Of a stretch of DNA of 64,000 nucleotides, positions 26,613-35,712 are shown in pieces. Location: contig JAGKWU010000020.1 in NCBI GenBank assembly GCA_021151695.1, positions 1-64,000 on the forward strand. Reading direction: 5' to 3'. The stretch is from Cellvibrionaceae bacterium. GTDB taxonomy: Bacteria > Pseudomonadota > Gammaproteobacteria > Pseudomonadales > Cellvibrionaceae. Positions within the stretch are counted from its first letter, which is position 1, and the number at the start of each line of letters is the position of its first letter. Position numbers and translations under genes: made by a program. The notes below the pieces were generated by a model, which did not search any database, was not told the origin of the DNA, and saw only the letters and a program-made list of their open reading frames with translations.

Positions 26613-27122
26613 GTGAACGAGAGTCTCAAGAATAACCAGACGGATGGCCAGTATGCCCTGGAGCTAGGTGCCTGGGTGTTACCCATCAGTGCCGGTACCA
26701 GTGTGGCGGTAGGGCGTTATGAGTTGAAGCACATAGAATTCATCAACACCAGCCTGACTTTACCTTGCCTGCCCGCCTTTTGTGAACAGGGCTTTGTCTG
26801 GCGCAATCATTTTGTTCCTATGCTGGATTTACACAGTTTGATCCAACGCAGGCGTATGTCTGGCTCTGCGGCGGAGCAGTTGGCCGCTATCATCGCCTAC
26901 GAAGGTGCTATGGGAGAGTTGGCGGTGGGCGCCATTTTATTGCGAGGCGTCCCCAGATTGATCCGGGTGGCACCTGCGCAAAGCGTTTCCACCAGCGAGC
27001 TGGATGCAGATTGGCAGCGTCTGGCGCACGCTGCGTTCAAAGATGACAAAGCGCTTTATCCTGTATTGGATTTGCGCTGTCTGTTTGATAAATCGCCAGC
27101 CGATCTACTGGCGTTGCACTAA
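26613..27122 (+). CDS. Second CheW-like protein (ChpC-like)
   Basis: A 169-residue protein starting at GTG 26613, 38 bases after the previous stop. It has CheW-like elements (LELGAWVLPISAGTSVAVGRYELKHIEFI, LPCLPAFCEQGFVWRNHFVPMLDLHSLI, VGAILLRGVPRLIRV) and a conserved-looking C-terminus (LYPVLDLRCLF). With the upstream PilI-like and CheW-like genes this makes three adaptors for one receptor and one kinase. It is the last gene of the cluster; cpdA follows after ~190 bases. Confidence 0.7.
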   Translation: MNESLKNNQTDGQYALELGAWVLPISAGTSVAVGRYELKHIEFINTSLTLPCLPAFCEQGFVWRNHFVPMLDLHSLIQRRRMSGSAAEQLAAIIAYEGAMGELAVGAILLRGVPRLIRVAPAQSVSTSELDADWQRLAHAAFKDDKALYPVLDLRCLFDKSPADLLALH

Positions 27123-27315
27123 TCCCGGACTTTTCCATAATTCTTAACCCTTTCACACTTCTGCTGTTTTTTTGTAAAGACTTTGTGCAAATGCAAATTT
27201 AGGTGCAATAGAGGGTGGAATAAATGCCAGTTAGCGGTTATCGTTGCAAACAATTGACGATTTTTTCTCTAATACCTCTTTTCTTATAACGATAAAAGGA
27301 AGAGTCAACCGCGAG

Positions 27316-28134
27316 ATGGATGCTGCTGTGGCAAAACCATTGGCAAACACAAAACGGCTGATACAGATCACTGACTGTCATCTCGGCCCGCTCACCAGCG
27401 AAACATTGCTGGGGCTCAATACCGACCAAAGCCTGCACGATGTGCTGGCCTTGATCCAGCAAAAAGAGCCTGAGTTCGAATCTATGGTCTGTACCGGTGA
27501 TATCGCCAGCGCAGGCCATAATGCTTGCTACCATCGTTTTATTAATATTGTTCGCCAATATTTCTCCCATCCGTTGGGCTGGTTGCCCGGCAATCACGAC
27601 AGTTCCTCCATAATGGCTAACCTGCAGGCGGCTGATTTGCCGGCAAATCGCACCATGGAGTTGGGTAATTGGTTGATATTGTTGTTGGATTCCGTAGTGC
27701 CCGGCCATGTTTATGGCGAGTTTCCCCAAACCGAACTGGATTATTTGGCGGAAGCCCTGGCGGCTAATCGCGACAAACACCTTATTATCATGTTCCATCA
27801 CCAGCCGGTAACAGTGGGCAGTGCCTGGATAGACCAATACATAATTCGCAATGCCGACGCCTTTTGGGCTTTGGTTGACGGTCAACCCCACGTGAAAGCA
27901 GTGGTTTGGGGTCATGTACACCAGGATTACCACGCTCAGCGTAACGGTATGGAACTGATTGCAACGCCGTCGACCTGCATCCAGTTCAAGCCTTTGTGCG
28001 ACGACTTTACCGTGGATACCCAAATGCCGGGCTACCGCTGGTTTGACCTCAACGAGGATGGCAGCTTCACCACCGGCGTGGCACGGGTAAGCGGTAAGGA
28101 TTACCAGATAGACTACAAATCCGCTGGTTACTAA
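27316..28134 (+). CDS. cpdA: 3',5'-cyclic AMP phosphodiesterase
   Basis: CpdA hydrolyses cAMP to AMP and so tunes CRP-dependent control. It is a calcineurin-like metallophosphatase with all metal motifs in order: ITDCHLGP (DXH), CTGDIA (GD), GNHD, FHHQP and GHVHQDYH. The frame is open from a TTG at 27244, but the ATG at 27316 gives 272 residues, close to the E. coli enzyme. An aaggaag stretch lies a little far (13 bases) upstream. The next gene is yqiA, 18 bases after, then parE, the order found in enterics and pseudomonads. Its usual left neighbour yqiB is 11 kb away. Confidence 0.92.
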   Translation: MDAAVAKPLANTKRLIQITDCHLGPLTSETLLGLNTDQSLHDVLALIQQKEPEFESMVCTGDIASAGHNACYHRFINIVRQYFSHPLGWLPGNHDSSSIMANLQAADLPANRTMELGNWLILLLDSVVPGHVYGEFPQTELDYLAEALAANRDKHLIIMFHHQPVTVGSAWIDQYIIRNADAFWALVDGQPHVKAVVWGHVHQDYHAQRNGMELIATPSTCIQFKPLCDDFTVDTQMPGYRWFDLNEDGSFTTGVARVSGKDYQIDYKSAGY

Positions 28135-28152
28135 TCCGGCGGTTTGTACGTT

Positions 28153-28743
28153 ATGGCTGCACTTCTTTATATCCACGGTTTTCTAAGCTCCCCGCAATCC
28201 TTTAAAGCCCGACAAACGCAAGTCTGGCTTGCGGCAAATCATCCCGAAATCGCCTATTATTGCCCCCAGCTAACACCTTATCCCGAGCAGACCCGGCGGG
28301 AACTGGAGCAGTTGGTAGAATCGCTTTTGCCACAACCTGTCTATCTCATGGGCAGTTCCCTGGGGGGCTTTTGGGCAACCTGGCTGGCGGAGAAATATGA
28401 TCTGCGTGCGCTATTGATTAACCCGGCGGTGAGTCCAGGCAATTTTATGCCGCGCTATATTGGCCAGGAACTCAAGGCTTATCACTCGGACGATTGTTAC
28501 CAGCTGACCGCTGACCATATCGATGAAATTAATGCGGTGGATTGTCCGGTAGCGCGCTTGCAAAATTACTGGCTGTTGGTGCAGACCGCTGATGAAACGC
28601 TCGATTATCGCGATGCCGTTAAAAAATACGCCGGCTGCAAGCAGACAATAGAAGAGGGCGGTGATCACGCCTTTCAAGGCTTTGAGCGTTATCTGGATAC
28701 AGGGATCGAGTTCCTGGCCGCTAACGGCGCATCAACGAATTAA
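28153..28743 (+). CDS. yqiA: YqiA-like alpha/beta-hydrolase esterase
   Basis: A 196-residue small serine hydrolase of the YqiA family. The oxyanion motif YIHGFLSSPQSFK opens the protein, the nucleophile is in MGSSLGGFWATWL (GXSXG), an Asp is in LVQTADETLDY and the His is in EGGDHAF near the C-terminus. E. coli YqiA cleaves short-chain acyl esters. The ATG at 28153 starts the fold; a TTG nine bases earlier is in frame. It sits between cpdA and parE in the conserved order. Confidence 0.9.
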   Translation: MAALLYIHGFLSSPQSFKARQTQVWLAANHPEIAYYCPQLTPYPEQTRRELEQLVESLLPQPVYLMGSSLGGFWATWLAEKYDLRALLINPAVSPGNFMPRYIGQELKAYHSDDCYQLTADHIDEINAVDCPVARLQNYWLLVQTADETLDYRDAVKKYAGCKQTIEEGGDHAFQGFERYLDTGIEFLAANGASTN

Positions 28744-28792
28744 TTCTGTCGCAGTCACTCGCGACTCGTAACTCAACACTAGAAATCAACAT

Positions 28793-30679
28793 ATGGCTAA
28801 TTATTCTGCAGAAGATATTGAAGTACTCACTGGCCTGGATCCGGTAAAAAAGCGCCCGGGCATGTACACAGAAACTACACGTCCCAACCACCTGGCGCAG
28901 GAAATTATCGACAACTCGGTGGACGAAGCCCTGGCGGGCCACGCCAAATCTATCGAAGTGATTTTGCACAAAGACCAATCCCTCAGCGTTATCGACGATG
29001 GTCGCGGTATGCCAGTGGATATTCATCCCGAGCAGGGCAAACCGGGTGTAGAAGTTATCCTCTGTACGCTCCACGCGGGCGGAAAATTTTCCAATAAAAA
29101 TTACCAATTCTCCGGTGGTTTGCACGGTGTAGGTGTTTCTGTTGTAAACGCTCTCTCCGACAAACTCGAAGTGACAGTCAAACGCGATGGCAATGTTTAT
29201 CGTATGGGCTTTGCCAATGGCGACAAAGCTACTGATCTGGAGATTATCGATACTTGCCCGAAACGCCAGACGGGCACCACCGTTAAATTTTTACCCAATC
29301 CGATTTATTTCGATTCGCCCAAGTTTTCCGTGAGCCGCCTGCGCCATGTGCTGCGCGCAAAAGCTGTGTTGTGTCCGGGTTTAAAAGTCACCTTTCTCGA
29401 TGAGCAAACCGGCGAAAAAGACGAGTGGTACTACGAAGACGGTTTGAAAGATTATTTGGCCGGTGCAACACAGGAATGGATCACATTGCCGGAGTCGCCC
29501 TTTGTGGGTGATTTTGCCGGCACCACCGAAGCAGTGAGCTGGGCGGTGCAATGGCTGCCGGAAGGCGGCGAGTTGGTGCAGGAATCTTATGTAAACCTTA
29601 TCCCGACTGCCCAGGGTGGTACCCACGTTAATGGTTTGCGCACAGGATTGCTGGATGCTATTCGCGATTATTGCGAGTTTCGCAATCTGGTGCCGCGCGG
29701 CATCAAACTCGCACCGGAAGACGTGTGGAATAACTGCTGCTTTGTGCTCAGTTACAAACATCACGATCCACAATTCTCTGGCCAAACCAAAGAGCGTTTA
29801 ACGTCGCGCGAAGCGGCGGCGTTTGTGTCAGGTATTGCCAAAGATGCGTTTGCACTCTGGTTAAACCAACACACAGAAGATGGCGATAAGATTGCAGATT
29901 ACTGCATTAACAACGCACAAAAGCGTGTGCGCTCCAGCAAAAAAGTAGCGCGAAAAAAAGTGACCGCCGGCCCGGCTTTACCCGGTAAATTGGCGGATTG
30001 TTCCAGCGGCGAACCGGCACTGAGTGAATTGTTTTTAGTGGAAGGTGATTCGGCGGGTGGCTCAGCCAAGCAGGCGCGCGATCGCGAGACGCAGGCGATC
30101 ATGCCGCTGCGCGGAAAAATCCTCAACACATGGGAAGTTAATTCGGAAGAAATCCTCGCGAGCCAGGAAGTGCACGATATTTCTGTGGCAATTGGCATGG
30201 ACCCTGGCAGTGAAGATCTGAGCGAGTTGCGCTATCACAAAATTTGCATCCTCGCCGACGCCGACTCGGACGGCTTGCACATTGCGACCTTGCTGTGTGC
30301 GCTTTTTGTAAAACATTTTCCTGTGCTGGTACGCGGCGGATTTGTCTATGTGGCTATGCCGCCGCTCTATCGTATCGACATCGGCAAAGAAGTTTATTAT
30401 GCCCTTGATGAGAGCGAAAAAAATGGCGTGCTCAATCGCATTGCAGCGGAAAATAAAAAAGGCAAAGTAAACGTGCAGCGCTTTAAAGGGCTGGGTGAAA
30501 TGAACCCGCTGCAATTGCGCGAAACTACCATGGCGCGCGATACCCGTCGCCTGGTGCAGCTCACTATTGAAGATGATGATGGCACGACGCAGGTGATGGA
30601 TATGATGCTCGCCAAAAAGCGTGCGAATGATCGTAAAAACTGGCTGGAAGAAAAAGGCAATCTGGCGGAAGTGGTGTAG
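28793..30679 (+). CDS. parE: DNA topoisomerase IV subunit B
   Basis: ParE is the ATPase subunit of topoisomerase IV, which decatenates daughter chromosomes. The 628-residue protein has the GHKL ATPase (NSVDEALAGHA, DDGRGMPVDIHPE, GLHGVGVSVVNALS), the transducer domain, and the TOPRIM domain (VEGDSAGGSAKQARDR with PLRGKILN, and DADSDGLHIATL). The NW insertion that marks GyrB is absent and the length is that of ParE. It ends the cpdA-yqiA-parE run and is followed by a terminator. Confidence 0.97.
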   Translation: MANYSAEDIEVLTGLDPVKKRPGMYTETTRPNHLAQEIIDNSVDEALAGHAKSIEVILHKDQSLSVIDDGRGMPVDIHPEQGKPGVEVILCTLHAGGKFSNKNYQFSGGLHGVGVSVVNALSDKLEVTVKRDGNVYRMGFANGDKATDLEIIDTCPKRQTGTTVKFLPNPIYFDSPKFSVSRLRHVLRAKAVLCPGLKVTFLDEQTGEKDEWYYEDGLKDYLAGATQEWITLPESPFVGDFAGTTEAVSWAVQWLPEGGELVQESYVNLIPTAQGGTHVNGLRTGLLDAIRDYCEFRNLVPRGIKLAPEDVWNNCCFVLSYKHHDPQFSGQTKERLTSREAAAFVSGIAKDAFALWLNQHTEDGDKIADYCINNAQKRVRSSKKVARKKVTAGPALPGKLADCSSGEPALSELFLVEGDSAGGSAKQARDRETQAIMPLRGKILNTWEVNSEEILASQEVHDISVAIGMDPGSEDLSELRYHKICILADADSDGLHIATLLCALFVKHFPVLVRGGFVYVAMPPLYRIDIGKEVYYALDESEKNGVLNRIAAENKKGKVNVQRFKGLGEMNPLQLRETTMARDTRRLVQLTIEDDDGTTQVMDMMLAKKRANDRKNWLEEKGNLAEVV

Positions 30680-30685
30680 ATCTAT

Positions 30686-30711
30686 AAGGGCAGCTCGGGC
30701 TGCCCTTTTTA
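30686..30711 (+). terminator. Intrinsic terminator after parE
   Basis: The stem aagggcagc/ggctgccctt with loop tcg begins seven bases after the parE stop and runs into five T. Confidence 0.9.
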
Positions 30712-30867
30712 TTTTGCGTTGTGATATTGGTTTTTTGTGTTGGTTGTTTTTTTTGAGGTGGCCTGCAGCCTGGCGGTGATTGACACATCGCCTTCGCAGA
30801 AACTTGGCTATACTCAAGCGTCGTGACTTTTACATTCGAATCGAAGTTTAAAACCAAGGAATCCATT

Positions 30868-33207
30868 ATGAACAATAAGATGAAAACGGTTCTGTTAGCA
30901 GGGATGACTCTGGCCCTGTCGTCGTGTGGCGGTGGCGGTAAGGAGAAAACACCTGAGGTAACAGGCGCAGCCGCCTTCGTTGCGGGTACCCATCCACGTT
31001 TTGACCCCGTGATATCAGACATTCCTTTTAACACAGATTTGGTGTTCGCATCGGCAGCCGCGACAGATGGTACAGCCCATGTTGGCGAAGCTACAGATGC
31101 TGTCCGCGCAACGGTCAATGCGCTTGACGGTTTTTCTACCTCCGCTTTTTTTGACGTGATGATTTCCGGTAGCGTGGATGCAAACACGGCACTGCCTAAT
31201 CAAACTGTATTTTTGGTAGAACTGGATGCCGGTGGCAAAGACGCGCTCAATCCAGCCAACATAGTGGGCATTAAGGGCGTAGCCAGTTTTGACGTTAAAG
31301 TCGTTTCGCTTGATGGCGGGACTAATAATGTGATTCGCATTCGCCCCACAGCCCCACTTAAATCCAAAACCAAGTACCTGGTGTTTCTCACCAACGGTAT
31401 TAAAGATTCTGCTGGCCTGGCGCTTACACGCTCCTGGACCTATAACGCCCTTCATGACACTACTTACATTCCAACCGACAGCCTTGCTCCTGTGCAAAAT
31501 GCCATTGTTGGCTGGGAAAAGCTGGCATCAGCATTCCTTGTTGCCAATTCACCAGGTTTGAGCGCCAGCGCCGCTGTAGACAAGTTGGTATTGAGCTACA
31601 CCTTCACCACCACCGATCCCCAGGCATCACTCATGGCCATGGGTGAGCCACGTGCCGCTTTAGCCAGTAGTCAGATAGCGGCAGGTGTACCGCCTGCTAC
31701 TGCAATTGGTGCTGTAACCATGCTGGATGCGGGCGGGCTTTTGTCTACGCCCAAGGCGCGCAGTGTGAAAATGTCGCCGTTAACGGGTGTTGATTTTACG
31801 ATCCTGAGTGCTGGGGCTTTGGCGGGTAACGTTGGCAAGCTTTATACCGGCTCTATCAAATTACCTTACTACCAAGCTGCACGTACCGATTCATCCATGA
31901 CTTATCTGACCCGCAACTGGACGCCAGATCTTACCTTGGCAGGTGCCTTGAAAGCGACGGTGCCTGCGGATGTGAATGGTAGCTACAACACGACCTATCG
32001 TTATCCTTTCGCTGCCAAAACCAGCGATGAGATAGTTCCTCTGCAAGTGACCCTGCCGCAAAAAACCTGGGTACCTGGCTACGCTGCCTCGCTCAACTGC
32101 GGCCAGATCTACGCCGCCAGCGGTTATCCGGTAGTGATCTACGTACACGGCATTACCAGCGATCGCAGCTCCGTGTTGGCGCTTGGTCACACCTTGGCCA
32201 GCAAATGTATAACAACCGTGGCAATTGATTTGCCGGTGCATGGTGTGGCTGCTAACAACCCGCTGGTATCCGTGCTGAACGTGGAGAAAGGAACCCAGAT
32301 TCCATTTGCGGCTATCTATGGTGCAGATGCGCCCCACGAGCGTCACTTTAACGTTGCCGGTGCTGGTGGTGCTCCAGCGGAAATGAACTTCAGTGCTCCT
32401 ACCGCTAACGATGGCTCCGGTGTGCATTTCACCAACCTGGGCTATTTGTTGAATACCCGCGACAACAATCGCCAGGCGGTGATGGATTTACTGAACCTCA
32501 ATGCCAGCCTCAAAAATATCAACAGCAGCTCGTTGATGGCGTCAGAGGGCATGAGCCTCAATCTCTCCAATGTAAACGTGGTGGGTGTGTCGCTTGGCGG
32601 CATCCTGAGTACGGTGTTTACCACGGTTAACCAGGTGGCTATAGCGAATGATGGCAAACTGGGGTTGACGACTGATCTGAACCCGGTGAAAAGCCTGGTG
32701 GCATCAGTGGCTGGTTCCCAGGTATCACAAATCCTGGTTAACTCGGCAACTTTTGGTCCCATCATTAATGCCGGTCTGCAAAAAGCTGGCGTAAATGCTG
32801 GCACCAGCAACTATGAGAAGTTCATGTATGCTGCCCAAAGTGCTGTGGATGCGGCTGATCCAGTGAACTTTGCCAAGTTACTGTCTGCCCTCAATGTCCC
32901 AATCCTGCTGCAACAAGTAAATGGCGATACGGTTATCCCCAATCATGCTGACAGCGCGCCATTGACTGGTACGGAAGCTCTGGCAACCCTGTTGGGTACT
33001 ACGCGTTTGCTGCCGGGAGAAACCCAATTGGGTCGCGGCTTTGTAAAACTGACCGCGGGTGATCATGTGTCTCTGTTGCGTCCCGCTACTGGCGCTCCGC
33101 AGGTGACTCCAGAAATGCAAGCGCAAGTGGTGACCTTCGTTCTCAATGGTGCGAAAGTGGCCGTTGGCAGCCAGGCGCCAGGTAACATAGATATACCTTT
33201 AGACTAA
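30868..33207 (+). CDS. VolA/Pla-1/cef-type surface lipoprotein lipase or lysophospholipase
   Basis: A 779-residue lipoprotein precursor. The ATG at 30868 (aagga site) starts a signal peptide with lipobox LALSSC followed by four glycines, as in VolA, a surface-exposed lysophospholipase of Vibrio. Residues ~30-330 are the beta-rich N-terminal region with RIRPTAPLKSKTKYLVFLTNGIKD, and the C-terminal part is an alpha/beta-hydrolase with YVHGITSDRSS (oxyanion hole), nucleophile Ser575 in GVSLGG, NGDTVIPNHAD and a GDHVSLL histidine. It probably hydrolyses host or environmental phospholipids. It stands alone between two terminators. Confidence 0.87.
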   Translation: MNNKMKTVLLAGMTLALSSCGGGGKEKTPEVTGAAAFVAGTHPRFDPVISDIPFNTDLVFASAAATDGTAHVGEATDAVRATVNALDGFSTSAFFDVMISGSVDANTALPNQTVFLVELDAGGKDALNPANIVGIKGVASFDVKVVSLDGGTNNVIRIRPTAPLKSKTKYLVFLTNGIKDSAGLALTRSWTYNALHDTTYIPTDSLAPVQNAIVGWEKLASAFLVANSPGLSASAAVDKLVLSYTFTTTDPQASLMAMGEPRAALASSQIAAGVPPATAIGAVTMLDAGGLLSTPKARSVKMSPLTGVDFTILSAGALAGNVGKLYTGSIKLPYYQAARTDSSMTYLTRNWTPDLTLAGALKATVPADVNGSYNTTYRYPFAAKTSDEIVPLQVTLPQKTWVPGYAASLNCGQIYAASGYPVVIYVHGITSDRSSVLALGHTLASKCITTVAIDLPVHGVAANNPLVSVLNVEKGTQIPFAAIYGADAPHERHFNVAGAGGAPAEMNFSAPTANDGSGVHFTNLGYLLNTRDNNRQAVMDLLNLNASLKNINSSSLMASEGMSLNLSNVNVVGVSLGGILSTVFTTVNQVAIANDGKLGLTTDLNPVKSLVASVAGSQVSQILVNSATFGPIINAGLQKAGVNAGTSNYEKFMYAAQSAVDAADPVNFAKLLSALNVPILLQQVNGDTVIPNHADSAPLTGTEALATLLGTTRLLPGETQLGRGFVKLTAGDHVSLLRPATGAPQVTPEMQAQVVTFVLNGAKVAVGSQAPGNIDIPLD

Positions 33208-33232
33208 TTGATGCAGGTTAGTTTAGGTGTTG

Positions 33233-33268
33233 AACAACAAACCCGCCGCCTTGGCGGGTTTGTTGTTT
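33233..33268 (+). terminator. Intrinsic terminator after the lipase gene
   Basis: A 15-base stem (aacaacaaacccgcc / ggcgggtttgttgtt) with a five-base loop lies 26 bases after the lipase stop; the T-rich right arm ends in tttc. Confidence 0.88.
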
Positions 33269-33400
33269 CAGGGCGACTTTTTTTGGCGATTATGGAGTCT
33301 TCCCCGTCGGGCTTGTGTATCATGCCTCCAATGATTGCTTCGCTATTAACGCGACAGCAACGACCTAATGAACCACGCAATATCCTGACTGAGATAGGTT

Positions 33401-34318
33401 ATGACGCCCCGCAATTACCTCTACTTACTACGCAAATACGAAGAATACCAACCGCAAATCGAACGCCTGCTAGACTCTATTGTGACGGCGCTTATGCCGC
33501 GCAAACTGGAAGCGGACGAAGCGCAGTTACACAAGACGGTTGAGCGCTTGCACAAATCCTATCCGTTTGTGGAGTTGCTTTATTGCATCGACGAAAATGG
33601 CATGCAGACAACGGTATCGGCGGCTGCTCCCGGTATCGATGACTCCAAGCGCACTGAGCCTGGTATTTGTTCTGATCGCAGCAACCGCGCCTATTACACC
33701 TCCGCGGTAAAAAACGAAAAAATTTCTACGGTTACTTCCCCCTATTTGTCTAACGCCACTCATCAGCTGGCCATTTCGGCAGTGCAGCGCTACACCACCG
33801 AGCTAAACAAAACTGCCTACCTGGTGATCAATTTCAATCTGGAAAAACTGATTACCTTTTTGAACGGCGATGAGTTGCGTCGCCGCGTACATCCTGTGTT
33901 CCAAATCGTCTATGCGGTGATAGGTGTGATGTTGGTGATGGTGGCTGGGTTGCTGTTGTTCTATGCGGGCAAACATATGTTTGATGTAGTGCATGAACAC
34001 ATCCAGGCCACCACGAATATTTTTGAGGTGGTGATACTGGTGACTTTGGGGCTCGCGATTTTCGATCTCGGGAAAACCATTCTGGAGGAAGAAGTATTAC
34101 TGCACAAAGATATTCACCATGAAGGCTCAACGCGCCGCACTATCAGCCGGTTTATGTCGGCGATTGTGATTGCCGTGTCGATTGAATCCTTGCTGCTGAT
34201 GTTTAAATCCCTGCTTGGCGATGCGAGCCACCTCAACTCCGCAGTATTGATGTTGGTAGCGGCGGTGGCGCTGCTGGTTGGTTTGGGTGTTTACCTCAAA
34301 CTGACGGATGAGAAATAA
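33401..34318 (+). CDS. Membrane protein with PDC/Cache-like sensor domain
   Basis: A 305-residue protein. Residues ~1-160 resemble a single Cache/PDC sensor (FVELLYCIDENGMQTT, SDRSNRAYYTSAVKNEKISTVTSPYLS, LAISAVQRY). About four membrane helices follow (~168-195, 208-225, 248-270, 280-298). No kinase, cyclase or methyl-accepting output domain is present. It begins seven bases before radA ends its leader (gap of 6 to radA), and Pseudomonas has a similar membrane protein next to radA, so the pairing looks old. The ligand and partner are unknown. Confidence 0.7.
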   Translation: MTPRNYLYLLRKYEEYQPQIERLLDSIVTALMPRKLEADEAQLHKTVERLHKSYPFVELLYCIDENGMQTTVSAAAPGIDDSKRTEPGICSDRSNRAYYTSAVKNEKISTVTSPYLSNATHQLAISAVQRYTTELNKTAYLVINFNLEKLITFLNGDELRRRVHPVFQIVYAVIGVMLVMVAGLLLFYAGKHMFDVVHEHIQATTNIFEVVILVTLGLAIFDLGKTILEEEVLLHKDIHHEGSTRRTISRFMSAIVIAVSIESLLLMFKSLLGDASHLNSAVLMLVAAVALLVGLGVYLKLTDEK

Positions 34319-34324
34319 ACCTCA

Positions 34325-35695
34325 ATGAGCACCAAACAAAAAACCGCCTTCGTCTGTAACGACTGCGGCGCTGACTATAAAAAATGGCAAGGCCAGTGCA
34401 GCGATTGCGGGGCCTGGAACTCCATTACTGAAATTCGCCTCGGCCCCACACCCTCAAACCGTTCCGCAAAATTCGAAGGCTATGCTGGCAGTGCCAGCGG
34501 CAACAAGGTGCAGACGCTGGCGGAAATTGCATTGAGCGATGTGCCACGTTTTTCCAGCGGCACCAGTGAATTTGATCGCGTGCTTGGCGGTGGCTTTGTG
34601 CCCGGTTCAGTCGTGTTGATTGGCGGCCATCCCGGCGCGGGTAAAAGTACGATTCTTCTGCAAACGCTTTGCTATCTTGCACGCAATATGAGTGCGCTCT
34701 ATGTGACGGGCGAGGAGTCATTGCAACAGGTTGCCATGCGTGCCCAGCGTTTGGGTTTACCCACCGATAAATTGCAAATGCTCAGCGAAACCAATGTGGA
34801 AGCCATCTGCGCGACGGCGCAGCAAATCGGCCCCAAAGTATTGGTGGTGGATTCGATCCAGGTAGTGCATATGGAGGATATTTCCTCTGCCCCCGGTTCT
34901 GTATCGCAAGTGCGTGAGAGTGCTGCTTATCTCACACGATTTGCCAAGCAAACTGGCACTGTGGTGATTCTGGTGGGGCACGTTACCAAAGACGGCTCGC
35001 TCGCTGGCCCCAAAGTGCTGGAGCATATGATCGATTGTTCAATTTTATTGGAAGGCGATAATGACTCCCGCTTTCGCACTCTGCGCGGTAACAAAAATCG
35101 CTTTGGTGCGGTGAATGAGTTGGGCGTATTTGCGATGACTGAGCAGGGCATGCGCGAAGTCAGCAATCCCTCTGCAATTTTTTTGCAGCGTGCGGAAGAT
35201 CCAGCGCCAGGATCAGTTGTTATGGTGATGTGGGAAGGTACTCGTCCACTGCTGATTGAAATCCAGGCATTGGTAGACGATAGTCACCTCGGCAATCCTC
35301 GTCGCGTCGCTGTGGGTATGGATCAAAATCGTCTCGCCATGTTGCTTGCGGTTTTACATCGCCACGGTGGCATTATGGTGGGTGACCAGGATGTATTTGT
35401 GAACGTAGTGGGTGGTGTGCGCGTCGCAGAAACCAGTGCGGATCTCGCCGTGCTGGTGGCAATTGTATCCAGCTTTCGCGATCGTATTTTGCCGCAGGAT
35501 TTAATGGTGTTTGGTGAAGTGGGGTTGTCGGGTGAGATTCGCCCTGTGCCCAGCGGTCAGGAGCGTTTGCGCGAGGCGGCCAAACACGGATTTAAAAAAG
35601 CCATAGTGCCCATTGCCAATGCGCCGCGCGAAAAATATCCAGGTATGGAAATTGTCGCGGTGAAAAATTTGCAGGAAGCATTGGACGCACTTTAA
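34325..35695 (+). CDS. radA: DNA repair protein RadA
   Basis: RadA is a RecA-like, hexameric DnaB-type motor that drives branch migration during recombination. The 456-residue protein has the N-terminal zinc finger (CNDCGADYKKWQGQCSDCG), Walker A (GGHPGAGKST), the RadA-specific KNRFG motif and a C-terminal Lon-protease-like domain (DLAVLVAIVSS, GEVGLSGEIRPV). Translation starts six bases after the upstream sensor gene. It converges on the solute-binding-protein gene. Confidence 0.96.
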   Translation: MSTKQKTAFVCNDCGADYKKWQGQCSDCGAWNSITEIRLGPTPSNRSAKFEGYAGSASGNKVQTLAEIALSDVPRFSSGTSEFDRVLGGGFVPGSVVLIGGHPGAGKSTILLQTLCYLARNMSALYVTGEESLQQVAMRAQRLGLPTDKLQMLSETNVEAICATAQQIGPKVLVVDSIQVVHMEDISSAPGSVSQVRESAAYLTRFAKQTGTVVILVGHVTKDGSLAGPKVLEHMIDCSILLEGDNDSRFRTLRGNKNRFGAVNELGVFAMTEQGMREVSNPSAIFLQRAEDPAPGSVVMVMWEGTRPLLIEIQALVDDSHLGNPRRVAVGMDQNRLAMLLAVLHRHGGIMVGDQDVFVNVVGGVRVAETSADLAVLVAIVSSFRDRILPQDLMVFGEVGLSGEIRPVPSGQERLREAAKHGFKKAIVPIANAPREKYPGMEIVAVKNLQEALDAL

Positions 35696-35712
35696 TGTTT
35701 TGCGTCGTTCCA

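Noticed and set aside
27238..28176. 312-codon open frame on the minus strand
   Set aside because: It lies opposite cpdA, which has all metallophosphatase motifs and the conserved neighbours; the antisense product has no recognisable fold.
33208..33543. 111-codon open frame on the plus strand
   Set aside because: It covers the terminator after the lipase gene and overlaps the sensor gene in another frame; composition is not protein-like.
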